Shown here piece by piece: positions 8,262 through 19,800 of a DNA stretch of 64,000 nucleotides. A model generated the notes under the pieces. That model had not been told where the DNA came from, searched no databases, and saw only the letters and a list, made by a program, of their open reading frames with translations. The stretch's first letter is position 1, and every line of letters starts with the position of its first letter. The DNA comes from Lentzea albidocapillata (GTDB taxonomy: Bacteria > Actinomycetota > Actinomycetes > Mycobacteriales > Pseudonocardiaceae), in assembly GCF_000719115.1 (NCBI RefSeq), contig NZ_JOEA01000016.1:1-64000 (forward strand), given 5' to 3'. The position numbers and the translations under genes are program-made.

Positions 8262-9185
8262 CTAGTTCGCAGCGAGAGTGAGGTAGACGTCGTCCAGCGT
8301 TGGCTCCTTGAGGCCGATTTCATGCGCCTCCAAGCCGTTGTCGTCCAACGCGCGCACGACTGTCGCAAGGTCGCGTGACGCGCTGACGGGGGTCGTGAGC
8401 GTGAGGCCTTCCGCGACGGGGTGGAGCCCCACGGAGGTGATGGCCGTCAGTGCGGTGTCCACTTCGGACACCGAGTCGAGCGTGACGGTGACCGTGCGCT
8501 GGCCGACCTGGGCCTTCAGCTCGGCCGAGGTGCCGGACGCGACGACCTTCCCGTGGGACAGCACGGTGATCGAGTCGGCCAGGCGGTCGGCCTCGTCCAG
8601 GTACTGGGTCGTGAGCAGCACCGTCGTGCCGTCCGCGACGAGCTTCTCGACGATCTCCCACATCGCGAGGCGGCTGGCCGGGTCGAGACCGGTGGTCGGC
8701 TCGTCCAGGAACAGCACGTCGGGGTTGCCGACCAGCGACGCGGCCAGGTCGAGACGGCGGCGCATGCCGCCGGAGTAGGTCTTGGCGTTGCGCTTGGCGG
8801 CGTCGGTGAGGTCGAACTGCTCCAGCAGGTCGTCCGCACGCGCGTGGGCCTGCTTGCGGCCGGCGCCGAGCAGGCGGGCGATCAGGACGAGGTTGTCGTG
8901 GCCGCTGAGCTGCTCGTCGACGGCGGCGAACTGGCCGGTCAGGCCGATGCGGCTGCGGACCTCGTGGCTCTGCTTCACGACGTCGAACCCCGCGACCCTC
9001 GCGCTGCCGCTGGACGGGGGCAGCATCGTGGTGAGGAGGTTGACCAGCGTGGTCTTGCCGGCGCCGTTGTGGCCGAGGAGGCCGAGAACGGTGCCCTTCT
9101 TCGCGGTGACGCTCACGCCGTCGAGCGCGTTCACGTCGCCGAACTTCTTGCTCACCTCATGGGCTTCGATCATGAGCTCAGACAT
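8262..9185 (-). CDS. ABC exporter ATP-binding protein, DrrA-like
   Basis: A 307-residue nucleotide-binding subunit: Walker A GHNGAGKTT, Q-loop LTGQFAAVDE, signature YSGGMRRRL, Walker B DVLFLDEPTTGLD, followed by the DrrA-type C-terminal domain. ATP hydrolysis would power the DrrB-like permease. The ATG at 9185 follows a GGGGGA site and overlaps the end of tetR by 8 nt, so translation is probably coupled; the longer open frame to 9461 is out-of-frame tetR sequence. Confidence 0.92.
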   Translation of the reverse strand: MSELMIEAHEVSKKFGDVNALDGVSVTAKKGTVLGLLGHNGAGKTTLVNLLTTMLPPSSGSARVAGFDVVKQSHEVRSRIGLTGQFAAVDEQLSGHDNLVLIARLLGAGRKQAHARADDLLEQFDLTDAAKRNAKTYSGGMRRRLDLAASLVGNPDVLFLDEPTTGLDPASRLAMWEIVEKLVADGTTVLLTTQYLDEADRLADSITVLSHGKVVASGTSAELKAQVGQRTVTVTLDSVSEVDTALTAITSVGLHPVAEGLTLTTPVSASRDLATVVRALDDNGLEAHEIGLKEPTLDDVYLTLAAN

Positions 9186-9789
9186 CTGTTCCCCCTGTTT
9201 TGAGTGCTCCGTGCAGGAACAGCTCCACGATGGCGGCGGGTTCGGCGGCGATCTGGCCGAAGCCGGAGCCCATGCGGTTCGTGAAGACGGCGCCGAGCAG
9301 CATCCGCCCGGCGAGATCGGGGCTGACGCGCAGTTCCGCGTCGCCGAACAGGCCGGCGACGGCGTCGGACAGCTGCTGCATGCCGATCGGCGGTCCCTTG
9401 TGCTTCTTGTGGTCCTCGTCGCGCGGCTGGTAGCCGGACTCGCGCAGCGCGCCGATGACACCCCACATGCGGTCGAGGTAGCCGCTGAACGTCGTCACTC
9501 CCGCGGTGAGCCGCTCTTCGAGGGGCACGTCCGCCGGGATCGCTTCGAGGAGCGCGACCTCTTCGTCGGAGTGCAGCGCGCGTTGGATGCACGCGTCGAG
9601 CAGCTCTGCCTTGTCCTTGAAGACACGGAACACCGTGCCTTCCGCGATTCCGGCCGCGGCGGCGATCTGGCTGGTGGTGACGTTCGCGCCGGCCTTCACA
9701 ACGAGCGGCAGCGTGGCCTGGACGATCGCTTCGCGGCGGTCTTCCGGGCTCATCGCGGGGGCGCGGCGGCGGCGTGGTTCCTCTGACAC
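9178..9789 (-). CDS. TetR-family repressor of the exporter operon
   Basis: A 203-residue regulator with an N-terminal TetR HTH (about 37-60: TTSQIAAAAGIAEGTVFRVFKDK) and a variable helical ligand domain. First gene of an operon with the DrrA/DrrB-like exporter, overlapping the ATPase start. A perfect 20-bp palindrome sits inside its promoter, so it probably represses its own operon and is released by an exported compound. The GTG at 9789 has no Shine-Dalgarno site but TACAGT 7 nt upstream: the transcript is probably leaderless. Confidence 0.9.
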   Translation of the reverse strand: MSEEPRRRRAPAMSPEDRREAIVQATLPLVVKAGANVTTSQIAAAAGIAEGTVFRVFKDKAELLDACIQRALHSDEEVALLEAIPADVPLEERLTAGVTTFSGYLDRMWGVIGALRESGYQPRDEDHKKHKGPPIGMQQLSDAVAGLFGDAELRVSPDLAGRMLLGAVFTNRMGSGFGQIAAEPAAIVELFLHGALKTGGTDV

Positions 9790-9796
9790 GTCCGCA

Positions 9797-9845
9797 ACTG
9801 TATGAGTGAGTACTCACTCATGTCAATGAGTGGGCGCTCACTCAC
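9797..9845 (-). promoter_or_regulatory. tetR promoter with two TetR operators
   Basis: On the minus strand a TTGACA -35 box (9821-9826) and a TACAGT -10 box (9797-9802) are separated by 18 nt, and that spacer is filled by the core of the palindrome ATGAGTGAGTACTCACTCAT (9802-9821). A second, imperfect copy, ATGAGTGggcgCTCACTCA, follows at 9826-9844, 24 bp away. Binding at the first site would block RNA polymerase directly; the second suggests paired dimers. Confidence 0.85.
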
Positions 9846-9918
9846 TCGTCTCGCTCCAGCGCCGCGCTAGCACGGACCCCCGACAATCCTGCGGTTCGAG
9901 GCCGTTCAAGATCTCGAC

Positions 9919-9945
9919 CTGTCCACAACCCGCGAGTTGCCCACA
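9919..9945. promoter_or_regulatory. Two DnaA-box-like sites upstream of ssb paralogue
   Basis: CTGTCCACA (9919-9927) and TTGCCCACA (9937-9945) each differ by one base from the actinobacterial DnaA box TTGTCCACA and lie in the same orientation 18 bp apart, about 80 bp before the ssb-like gene. They could make this gene responsive to DnaA. Similarity only; chance matches are possible. Confidence 0.35.
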
Positions 9946-10023
9946 GATTCGCTGCCGCCCCACCCCGGCCACCCGCCTCCGGAGCAACCTGGACCAGAAC
10001 CCCGCGACCTGGAGGCAAGCCCG

Positions 10024-10437
10024 ATGTCCTGGAATTCCACCGTGATCACCGTTGTTGGCACTGTCGTCAGCGACATCACGTACAAGCACGGCGAGGACGG
10101 CAAGACGAACGCGTTCTTCCGCATCAACTCGACCGAGCGCCGGTACAACACGGCGATCGGCGACTGGGAGGACGGCGAGACGTTGTGGCTCGGTGTGTCG
10201 TGCTGGCGCAAGCTCGCCGACAGCGTGAAGACGACGCTGTCCAAGGGTGACCCCGTGATCGTCCAGGGCAAGCTGCGGATCCGTCACTACGAGAAGGACG
10301 ACGTGAAGCGACAGGCGTTCAGCCTGGACGCGTTGCACGTCGGGCTGGACTTGAGCCGAGTGCAGTCACTGGGCTCCGCCCCGCTCGTTGAACCGCGAGC
10401 CGCCGAAGATCTGGCCGAGGAACCCGTTCCGTTCTGA
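10024..10437 (+). CDS. Single-stranded DNA-binding protein paralogue
   Basis: A 137-residue OB-fold protein of the SSB family (STVITVVGTVVSDITYK, AFFRINSTERRY, GVSCWRKLADSV, GDPVIVQGKLRIRHYEKDD). It lacks the long Gly/Pro-rich tail of the main actinobacterial SSB but keeps a short acidic end (EDLAEEPVPF) that resembles an SSB protein-interaction tip. It corresponds in position and size to the SSB-like M. tuberculosis gene Rv2478c, upstream of ettA. ATG at 10024 follows GGAGG. It probably acts in repair or recombination rather than as the essential replicative SSB. Confidence 0.88.
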   Translation: MSWNSTVITVVGTVVSDITYKHGEDGKTNAFFRINSTERRYNTAIGDWEDGETLWLGVSCWRKLADSVKTTLSKGDPVIVQGKLRIRHYEKDDVKRQAFSLDALHVGLDLSRVQSLGSAPLVEPRAAEDLAEEPVPF

Positions 10438-10696
10438 GCCGTTCGGGGCAACCCGGTTCCGGAGTTCGGGAACCCGCCCGTACCGGCGTCGTCGCCGGAG
10501 AAGAATGCACGTACCGAGATCCACGAAGGAGGGAAGCTCGTAGATCGGGGCCGCCGGGAACCGATCGCCGAGAGTCGTTCACGTTCGAACGGAACGGGCT
10601 GGTCACCGAGTCGCGTGACGCTCGATCCGGACGTGCGCGCCTGCTTGTCGGCGACCGAGGTCAGGAGCCTCTGGGCACCGCTCTACGATCGCCGCC

Positions 10697-12373
<1,677 letters not shown>

Positions 12374-12391
12374 GAGGGCAACGGCGACGTC

Positions 12392-15300
12392 GTGGCGGCG
12401 AGGGGCGAGACGCAGGCGAACGTCGAGGTGAGCACGCTGGTCGTGCCCGCCTGGATGCTGCGTTGGCGAGCACCCGAGCTCGCTCTGGTGCTCGGCGAGC
12501 GCGCGGTTGCGCTCGCCTCCACCCGCCGCGACGAAGCCGACCGCCTGCGCGCGGAGTCGCTCGTGGTCTTCGCGGGCAACCGCATGGGCCGCGGCGTCCG
12601 CGTCACCGACAGGGCGATCGACGCCCTGAAGGCGGCGGAGGCCGCCGGTGAGTACGAGACCGCCTGGCTGCTGCGAGTCGAACTCGCGGCGTGCGCGCGG
12701 TCCGTGGGAGCCCCGCTGACGGGGTTCGCGGCGGTCACGCCGGTGCTCGAAGCGCCGGACGTGCCCGCGGAACTGCGGGCGTCCGCGCTGGTGCAGGCCA
12801 GCGAATGCCTCGTCACGGTCGGCCGCGGCGACGAGCCCACGCGGGCCCTCGCCGAGGCGGACCAGCTCTACGTCGCCGACGCGACACTCGACCACGACAC
12901 ACGGCTGCTCCTGCGCGGCCTGATCCGCGCGGTGCAGGCCGCGCAGCACCGGCGGTGGGGCGATCTCGCCGCCGCCATCGGTGCCGCGCGGGAAGGCCTC
13001 GACCTGCTGAACAGGTTCTCCGATCCGTGCGCGGACAGCGGCCAGGCCGCCGGCCGGCTCACGCTGGAGCTGGTGCTCTCGCTGATGGACGCGAACCGCC
13101 TGCTCGACGCGAGCGAGGTCGGCGCGCCGCTGCTCGACCGCCCGGTGCGTGCGCCGTCGGCGTCCGCGGTGGGGTGGTTGCGCCTGGCGCTGGCCACGCG
13201 CGTGCACCTGCCCGCCGGCAGGGTCGCGCTGGCAAGGGAGATGCTGCGCGAGGCAGCGGTGAGCGCCGAACGCCACCAGCTCGACACGGTGCTGGCCGAA
13301 AGCCTGCTCGCACTGGCCCACGTGCACGAGGTGTCCGGTGAACTGGCCGACGCGCTGACGAACCTGCGCTCCGCCCACGCCGCCGAACGCCGCCGTGCCC
13401 GCGCCGTCTACGCGGTGCGCGCCCGGCTCGCCGCCGAGTTCTCCGGCGTCCACCGCCAGCCCGCCGATCTGCACCAGCAGCTGGCGAGCGTGCTCCGTCC
13501 CGCCGAGGGCACGCAGGTGGTCACCGACGGCGTGCTGTCCGCCGCTCTGAAGCAACAACTCCGGCAGTGGCGCCCGGTCCAGGTCCGCAAGGGCGACGGG
13601 CTGAAGGTCAAGCGCGTGCGGCGCGCTGCCGAAGACATGACCGTGGAAGGTTTGTCCGCGGCCCGACAACACGCCGCCGATCGGTGGCGCATGGTCCAGC
13701 CGTTCGGCGAGCCCGATGACAAGACTCCGGAAGCCGTGGAACCGCCACCCGCACCCCTGCCGTCATCCTCTTCGTCATCCTCCTCCGACCGCACCGTCCC
13801 CGCCTCCGGCCTGATCGCGTCCGCGGGCGCGATGGTGAGCGGCCGCCGCCGTGCCGCCCGCGTGGCCTCCGGCGAGATCGACGACGACCGGCCGACCACC
13901 ATCGCCGAAATTCCCATCACACCAGCGCTTACCGAGCCAGAGCCGCAGCAGGAACAGCCGCCGCTCACCATCGAGCAGGAACGCAAGCGCAAGGTCGAGC
14001 AGCAGCTCATGGAGCTGCAGCGCGAGGCCCGCCGCCAGATCGAGGCGGAACGCGCCGCCCGCGCCGAACAGCGCGCCCAGGCCGAACGCGAAGCCCAGGC
14101 CGCCGAGGAAGCCGCTCGCCAGGAGGCCGCACGTCAAGAAGCGGCCCGCGAAGAGGCAGCGCGTCAGGAAGCCGCCAGGCAGGAAGCCGCGCGGCGAGAG
14201 GAAGCTGCTCGGCAGGAAGCCGCCCGCCAGGAGACCACGCGTCAGGAACTGGCCAGGCAGGAATCCGCTCGCCAGGAAGCCGTGCGCCAGGAGGAAGCCC
14301 GGCGCGAGGCAGCGCGCCAGGAAGCGGTCCGCCGCGACGTCGCGCGTCAGGAAGCGGCGCACCAGGAGGTCACCCGCCAGGCCGTCGAACGCGAGAAGAC
14401 CGCCAAAGAGGCTGTTGCCCGCGAGGAAGCGGCTCGTGCGAAGGCCGCCGCGCGCGCCGAGGCGTCCGGATCCCAGTCGGAGAGCGTGCTGGACATGCTC
14501 AAGGCCCAGGGCCTGCGAGCGGGCGGCCGCCGCCGCGCCCGTGACACCGAGCCCGAGGCCAAAACCCCGTCGTGGCGCGTGGAACCCCCGTCGGGCCTGC
14601 GCCAGGACAGCCCCGCCGCGGAACCGTCGCAGAACTACTTCGAGGACTCCGGCATCTCCGCGCGCCCCGGCTACTACGGCGACCCGGACAGCCCGGGCCG
14701 CTCGGGCCTCGCCGCGGCGTTCTCCCATCCGCCGGCGGCCCCGGACTTCGGCCCGCACGTCGACGAACCGGCGTACCCGCTGCAGACCCCGGCGGCCGGT
14801 TTCCCGGCCGCCGCCGACCCGGACGAGCGCAAGCTCCCGGACCTGGACTTCAGCGGTCTCGACTTCGGCACCCCGAAGCCGAAGCCCGTCGCCTCCATCC
14901 CCGTCCCACCCGTTCCGCCGGAAGCGCCGGACCCGGAGCCCGAGCACAAGCCGCTCCCGGACGACCCGATCCCGTCCGTGCCGGTCCCGGCCGAGATCCC
15001 GCCGGCCCCGGAACGGGACCTGGTGTCGGCGACGTTCCTGAGTTCGGCGGACGTGGACGACGACCCCTCGGACATCCCCACGACCCCGGTGCGCGTGCAG
15101 TCGCAGCCGGACCAGCCCCAGCCGGCGTCCGGTGCCCAGACCAGCTTCGGCACGCAGACCACCTTCGGCACCCAGTCCTTCGGCTCCCAGCCTGCCTTCG
15201 GTACCCAGTCGGGCTTCGGCGCCCCGGCGGTGCACAGCGCCCAGCCGGCCTACGGCACCGATGTGGCGTCCCCCGCCGGGCAACCGGCCGAGCTGGTTTC

Positions 15301-16471
15301 GCCTGACTCCGATGCGCCGACCGAGAAGAGCTTCCGCGCGGTCGGCGAGCCTGACCCGGCAGGCGACGCAACGCGCACTACTCCGGCGAGCGAGCCGCCC
15401 GACCGGTCGGGCCGCCCCAGCAGCCGCCGCAGGCCGAGCGACCTGAGCCTCGCCGACCTGCTGGCCGAAGCGCTGGTCGCCTACGAGACAGGCCGTCGCT
15501 CCGACGAGGAACTGCTCGAAGTCACGGACCTGAACTCCTCGGCCTGGTCGGCCACACCACCCGGTCCGGACGGCACAACGGCAGACCAGCCGGCCCGCCC
15601 CGCCGAAGCCGAGCCGCCTGCCGGCGCGGACCCGGCGCTACGGCCGGGGGAGTCGTTCGGCGCGGGCACCGATCTCCAGGCCGCCTCGCAGCCGGCCACG
15701 GAAGCCACGCCCAGCTCGGCCGCCTACGTCCAGCCAGGCGGCGCTCAGCAGGCCTCGCCGGACGCGGTGTCCGGTTCGGTCCGCTCGTTCGGTTCCCAGC
15801 AGGATTCGGCCGCGGAGGCCGTGTCTTCGTCGGACGCGCTGTACGGCGCGGGCCGTCCGTTCGGTGCGCAGCAGGACTCGACGGCGGATGCTGCGGCCTC
15901 GCCGGACGAGTTGTCCGGTTCGGGTCGGCGATTCGGCGCCCAGCAGGATTCGGCGGGGGACACTCCGCCGAGTTCGGAGGGGTTGTTTCGGCCGGGCCTG
16001 TCTTTCGGCGCCCAGCAGGATTCCGAGGCAGCGGACTCGAGGTTCGGTTCGGGGCAGCGTTTCGGTTCCCAGCAGGACCCGGTGGCGGAAACCCCAGCCA
16101 GTTCGGAGGGGTTGTTTCGGCCGGGTTCGTCCTTCGGCGCCCAGCACGACTCGCCGGCTTCGTCGGACGCGCTGTTCGGCTCGGGCCAGCGTTCCGGTGT
16201 CCAGCAGGACTCGGCGGCGAACACTTCGCCCAGCGCGGACGCGCTGTTCGGCTCCGGCCAGACCTTCGGTTCTCAGCAGCCCCCAGCGGAGTCGCCCGAG
16301 CAGCCGTCGATCCAGGAGTCCTACTTCCTCGCGCAGCCGGAGCCGGAGTCCGCGCAGGAGAAGACCGGGCCGATCGCCGCGGTGCCAGCGGCGTCGGACA
16401 GCGAGACCACCGGTCCGATTCGCCCTTTCCGGGCGGACGGGCCTGCCGGCTGGACGCTGCCGGGGGCGTGA
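12392..16471 (+). CDS. Large helical / coiled-coil / FG-repeat protein of unknown function
   Basis: 1359 residues. About 1-380: an all-helical, Ala/Leu-rich domain with TPR-like pairs of helices. About 528-692: a highly charged run of R-Q-E-A-A units that should form a long coiled coil or single alpha helix. About 700-915: Pro-rich and disordered. About 917-1291: low-complexity sequence with some 16 FG motifs (SFGTQ, SFGSQ, RFGAQQDS). The end (SYFLAQPEPES, TGPIRPF) is also disordered. No enzyme motif, signal peptide or membrane segment is seen. GTG at 12392 follows GAGAGGG, 18 nt after ettA, so the two are probably co-transcribed. The position between ettA and gdh suggests a structural, regulatory or scaffolding role, but none is known to me. 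Confidence 0.8.
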   Translation: MAARGETQANVEVSTLVVPAWMLRWRAPELALVLGERAVALASTRRDEADRLRAESLVVFAGNRMGRGVRVTDRAIDALKAAEAAGEYETAWLLRVELAACARSVGAPLTGFAAVTPVLEAPDVPAELRASALVQASECLVTVGRGDEPTRALAEADQLYVADATLDHDTRLLLRGLIRAVQAAQHRRWGDLAAAIGAAREGLDLLNRFSDPCADSGQAAGRLTLELVLSLMDANRLLDASEVGAPLLDRPVRAPSASAVGWLRLALATRVHLPAGRVALAREMLREAAVSAERHQLDTVLAESLLALAHVHEVSGELADALTNLRSAHAAERRRARAVYAVRARLAAEFSGVHRQPADLHQQLASVLRPAEGTQVVTDGVLSAALKQQLRQWRPVQVRKGDGLKVKRVRRAAEDMTVEGLSAARQHAADRWRMVQPFGEPDDKTPEAVEPPPAPLPSSSSSSSSDRTVPASGLIASAGAMVSGRRRAARVASGEIDDDRPTTIAEIPITPALTEPEPQQEQPPLTIEQERKRKVEQQLMELQREARRQIEAERAARAEQRAQAEREAQAAEEAARQEAARQEAAREEAARQEAARQEAARREEAARQEAARQETTRQELARQESARQEAVRQEEARREAARQEAVRRDVARQEAAHQEVTRQAVEREKTAKEAVAREEAARAKAAARAEASGSQSESVLDMLKAQGLRAGGRRRARDTEPEAKTPSWRVEPPSGLRQDSPAAEPSQNYFEDSGISARPGYYGDPDSPGRSGLAAAFSHPPAAPDFGPHVDEPAYPLQTPAAGFPAAADPDERKLPDLDFSGLDFGTPKPKPVASIPVPPVPPEAPDPEPEHKPLPDDPIPSVPVPAEIPPAPERDLVSATFLSSADVDDDPSDIPTTPVRVQSQPDQPQPASGAQTSFGTQTTFGTQSFGSQPAFGTQSGFGAPAVHSAQPAYGTDVASPAGQPAELVSPDSDAPTEKSFRAVGEPDPAGDATRTTPASEPPDRSGRPSSRRRPSDLSLADLLAEALVAYETGRRSDEELLEVTDLNSSAWSATPPGPDGTTADQPARPAEAEPPAGADPALRPGESFGAGTDLQAASQPATEATPSSAAYVQPGGAQQASPDAVSGSVRSFGSQQDSAAEAVSSSDALYGAGRPFGAQQDSTADAAASPDELSGSGRRFGAQQDSAGDTPPSSEGLFRPGLSFGAQQDSEAADSRFGSGQRFGSQQDPVAETPASSEGLFRPGSSFGAQHDSPASSDALFGSGQRSGVQQDSAANTSPSADALFGSGQTFGSQQPPAESPEQPSIQESYFLAQPEPESAQEKTGPIAAVPAASDSETTGPIRPFRADGPAGWTLPGA
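13974..14465 (+). repeat. RQEAA coiled-coil repeat coding tract
   Basis: DNA repeat of roughly 24-30 bp units encoding ARQEAA/REEAA/RQEAV variants within the 1359-residue protein. Glu, Arg and Gln alternate with Ala pairs in a pattern that favours a very long stable helix. Unit number may vary between strains by slippage. Confidence 0.8.
15140..16290 (+). repeat. FG-motif low-complexity repeat coding tract
   Basis: Codes for about 16 spaced FG dipeptides, first as short T/S-FGTQ units, later as 20-30 residue units built on (R/S)FG(A/S)QQDS followed by a Ser/Ala/Asp-rich spacer and ALFGSG or LFRPG. Units are imperfect, so this is an old repeat. Confidence 0.8.
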
Positions 16472-16851
16472 GGTGGTCAGCACCACACCTCAAGCCTTGC
16501 CCAACCCCGCCGGCCCGGTGCCGGGCGAGGAGTCGCGGGAGCGGCTGCACGGCGACCAGTGGTGGGCCGGTCGGTGATGTTCTGCGGTTCGGCGGTGGTC
16601 ACGATGCCGCCGGGCCCATGATCGGATGAAAGCTGCGGACCGACCGGGTGTCGGGGCCGGTGGAGTTCGCCGGTGCCCGGTCGTGTCCGTTGTGCGAAAA
16701 GCCTTGTCGCCACTGATGACGTGACTCGATTCAGCCCACGATTCAGTGGTCCGTCAGTGCCCCTCCCGTTGCCGGTGACGGCCGCCACCCCATCTAGGGT
16801 GGGGTCGGACCCGGCACACAGAGGTGCCGGATAGCGTGGAGTCGCCTGAAC
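16472..16851 (+). other. Intergenic region before gdh
   Basis: 380 bp without a convincing gene. A short inverted repeat GGTGGT-cagc-ACCACACC follows the stop of the large protein. Near gdh, CCACCC-catcta-GGGTGG (16785-16802) is an inverted repeat that overlaps a possible -10 box TAGGGT, and a second TAGCGT lies at 16832-16837, 14 nt before the gdh start. These suggest a regulated gdh promoter; no riboswitch or RNA was recognised. Confidence 0.5.
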
Positions 16852-19800
16852 ATGACCTCGACTGGAGCCCCGACCCGAACCGACGACGTCTCCGCGGCCA
16901 CCGCCGCGGGTGATGGCAGTCCAACGGCCAGTCCTGAGCAGGTCCGTGACGAGCTGATCGAACGGGCCGCCGCCAATGCCCCCGAACTCGCCGATCTGAT
17001 CCGCCTCTTCTACCGGCACGTGCCCGCCGAGGAAGTCAACGACGACGACCCGGTGGACCTGGTCGGAGCGGTGCGGTCGAACTACCAGCTCGCCGAGAGC
17101 CGTGTTCCCGGACGCGCTGCTGTGCGCATCCTGAACCCGACCCGCGGGACCGACGGGTGGCAGTGTCCCGTCACCGTGGTGCAGGTCGTCACCGACGACA
17201 TGCCCTACCTCGTCGACTCGGTCGCGTCCGAGCTCACGCGGGGTGGCGTGCAGGTGCAGCGCATTGTGCACCCGATCGTCGTCGTGCGGCGTGATCCGGT
17301 CACCGGCGAGCGCACCGAGGTGCTGCCGACCGCCGATCCGGCCGATCCGCCCACCGACGCGCTGGCCGAGTCGTGGATGAACATCGAGGTCGACCTCATC
17401 ACCGACCCCGATCGTGCCCGCGAGCTCGAGACGCGGCTGCTGTCGGTGCTGACCGACGTCCGCGAGGTCGTCGAGGACACCGACCGCATGGCCGCGACGG
17501 CGCTGCAGCTGGCCGAGCAGCTGGAGAAGGACGCGTCCGAGGCCACCGAGGACGGCTCGAAGCTGCTCAGGTGGCTCGCGGACGGGCACTTCACGTTCAT
17601 GGGCTACCGGCAGTACGAGCTGGTGCGCGAGGACGGTGAACCGGCGCTGCGGGCCGTGCTCGCGAGCGGTCTCGGCGTGCTGCGCCAGGACAGCCTCGCC
17701 GCGCGCAGCCTCACCGCCGGGCCGGACAACGGCGCGCAGGCGCTCAGCCCGGACCTGCTGGTGCTGACGCAGGCGAGTGCGCAGAGCAGCGTGCACCGCA
17801 GCATCTACCCCTACTACGTGGGCGTGAAGACGTTCGACGCCGAGGGCAACGTCTCCGGCGAGCACCGCTTCCTGGGCATCTTCAGCACCACCGCGCTGCA
17901 CGAGAACGTGCTCGACATCCCGGTGATCGAGCGCCGCGTGCGCGACGTGATCCACCGCGCGGGCTTCCCGCTGCAGTCGTACTCCGGGCAGCGGATGCTC
18001 GAGGTCATCCAGAACTACCCGCGCACCGAGCTGTTCTCGGTGGACGCCGAGACGCTCTACCAGGTCACGACGGGTGTCATCGCGCTCGCGGAACGCCGCC
18101 GGCTGCGGCTGTTCCTGCGCCGCGACCCGTTCGGCCGCTTCTTCTCGTGCCTGGTCTACCTGCCGCGCGACCGCTACACGACGACGAGCCGCCTCGCGAT
18201 GCAGGAGGTGCTGCTCGCCGAGCTCGGCGGCCTGAACCTCGAGTACAGCGCGCGCATCGGCGAGTCCGCGCTGGCCCGCGTGCACTTCATGGTGCACACG
18301 GATCCCGCTCGCACGCTGGAGCCGGACGTCCACGCGATCCAGGTCAAGCTCGCTGAGGCCGTGCGCAGCTGGGACGACCGCATGGTCGAGGCCGTTGTCG
18401 GCGACAACGGCGAGCTCGGTGCCGAGTCGGCCACGGAGCAGGGCCAGCGGTTCGCCACGGTCTTCCCCGAGGCCTACAAGGAGGACTTCTCCGCCGCCAC
18501 GGGTCTCGAGGACTACCGGCGCATCGAGGCCCTCGTCGAGGGCGACCTCGACATGGTCTTCTACGTGCCCGAGAACGCCGAGGCGGGGGAGCGGCGCTTC
18601 AAGCTCTTCGTGACCGGCGAGGGCATCACCCTGTCGGACGTGCTGCCGATGCTGCAGCGCATGGGCGTCATCGTGGTCGACGAGCGGCCGTACGAGATCG
18701 CGCGCGAAGACGGCGTGCAGTGCTGGATCTACGACTTCGGCCTGCGCATCGACAAGGCCGCGCTCGCCCAGCTGTCCGAGGCCGATCTCGACCACGTGCG
18801 GGTGCGTTTCCAGGACGCGTTCGCCGCCGTCTGGCGCGGTGAGGCCGAGGTCGACAGGTTCAACTCGCTGGTGCTGCAGGCCGGGCTCACCTGGCAGCAG
18901 GCCGCGATGCTGCGCGCGTACGCGAAGTACCTGCGGCAGGCGGGCACGCCGTACTCGCAGGACTACATCGAGGACGCCGTGCTCGGCCACACCAGCGTGG
19001 CCATCGCGCTGGTCGCGTTGTTCGAGGCCCGGTTCGACCCGAGACTCGACGACGCCACGCGCGCCGACCGCACCGAGACGATGGTCGTCGAGACCGGCAA
19101 GCTGATCGACGACGTCACGAGCCTCGACGCGGACCGGATCCTGCGCAACCTGCTCACGCTGATCAACGCCACGCTGCGGACGAACTACTTCTTCCGCGAC
19201 GCGGACGGCAACGCGCGGCCGTACCTGTCGGTCAAGCTCGACCCGCAGGCCATCCCGGAGCTGCCGCAGCCGCGCCCGAAGTTCGAGATCTTCGTGTACT
19301 CGCCGCGCGTCGAGGGCGTGCACCTGCGCTTCGGCAGCGTCGCGCGCGGTGGTCTGCGCTGGTCCGACCGCCGCGAGGACTTCCGCACGGAGGTCCTCGG
19401 CCTGGTCAAGGCGCAGGCCGTGAAGAACGCGGTGATCGTGCCGGTCGGCGCCAAGGGCGGCTTCGTCGTCAAGAAGCCGATCGCCCCCACCGGCGACCCC
19501 GGCATCGACCGCGAGAACTTCATGTCCGAGGGCATCGCCTGCTACAAGATGTTCATCTCGGGCCTGCTCGACCTCACCGACAACCTGATCAACAACGAGG
19601 TCGTGCCCGCGTCGCAGGTCGTGCGTTACGACGCCGACGACACGTACCTGGTCGTGGCCGCGGACAAGGGCACCGCGACGTTCTCCGACATCGCGAACGG
19701 CGTGAGCCAGAGCTACGGCTTCTGGCTGGGCGACGCGTTCGCCTCCGGTGGCTCGATCGGCTACGACCACAAGGCCATGGGCATCACGGCCAAGGGCGCG

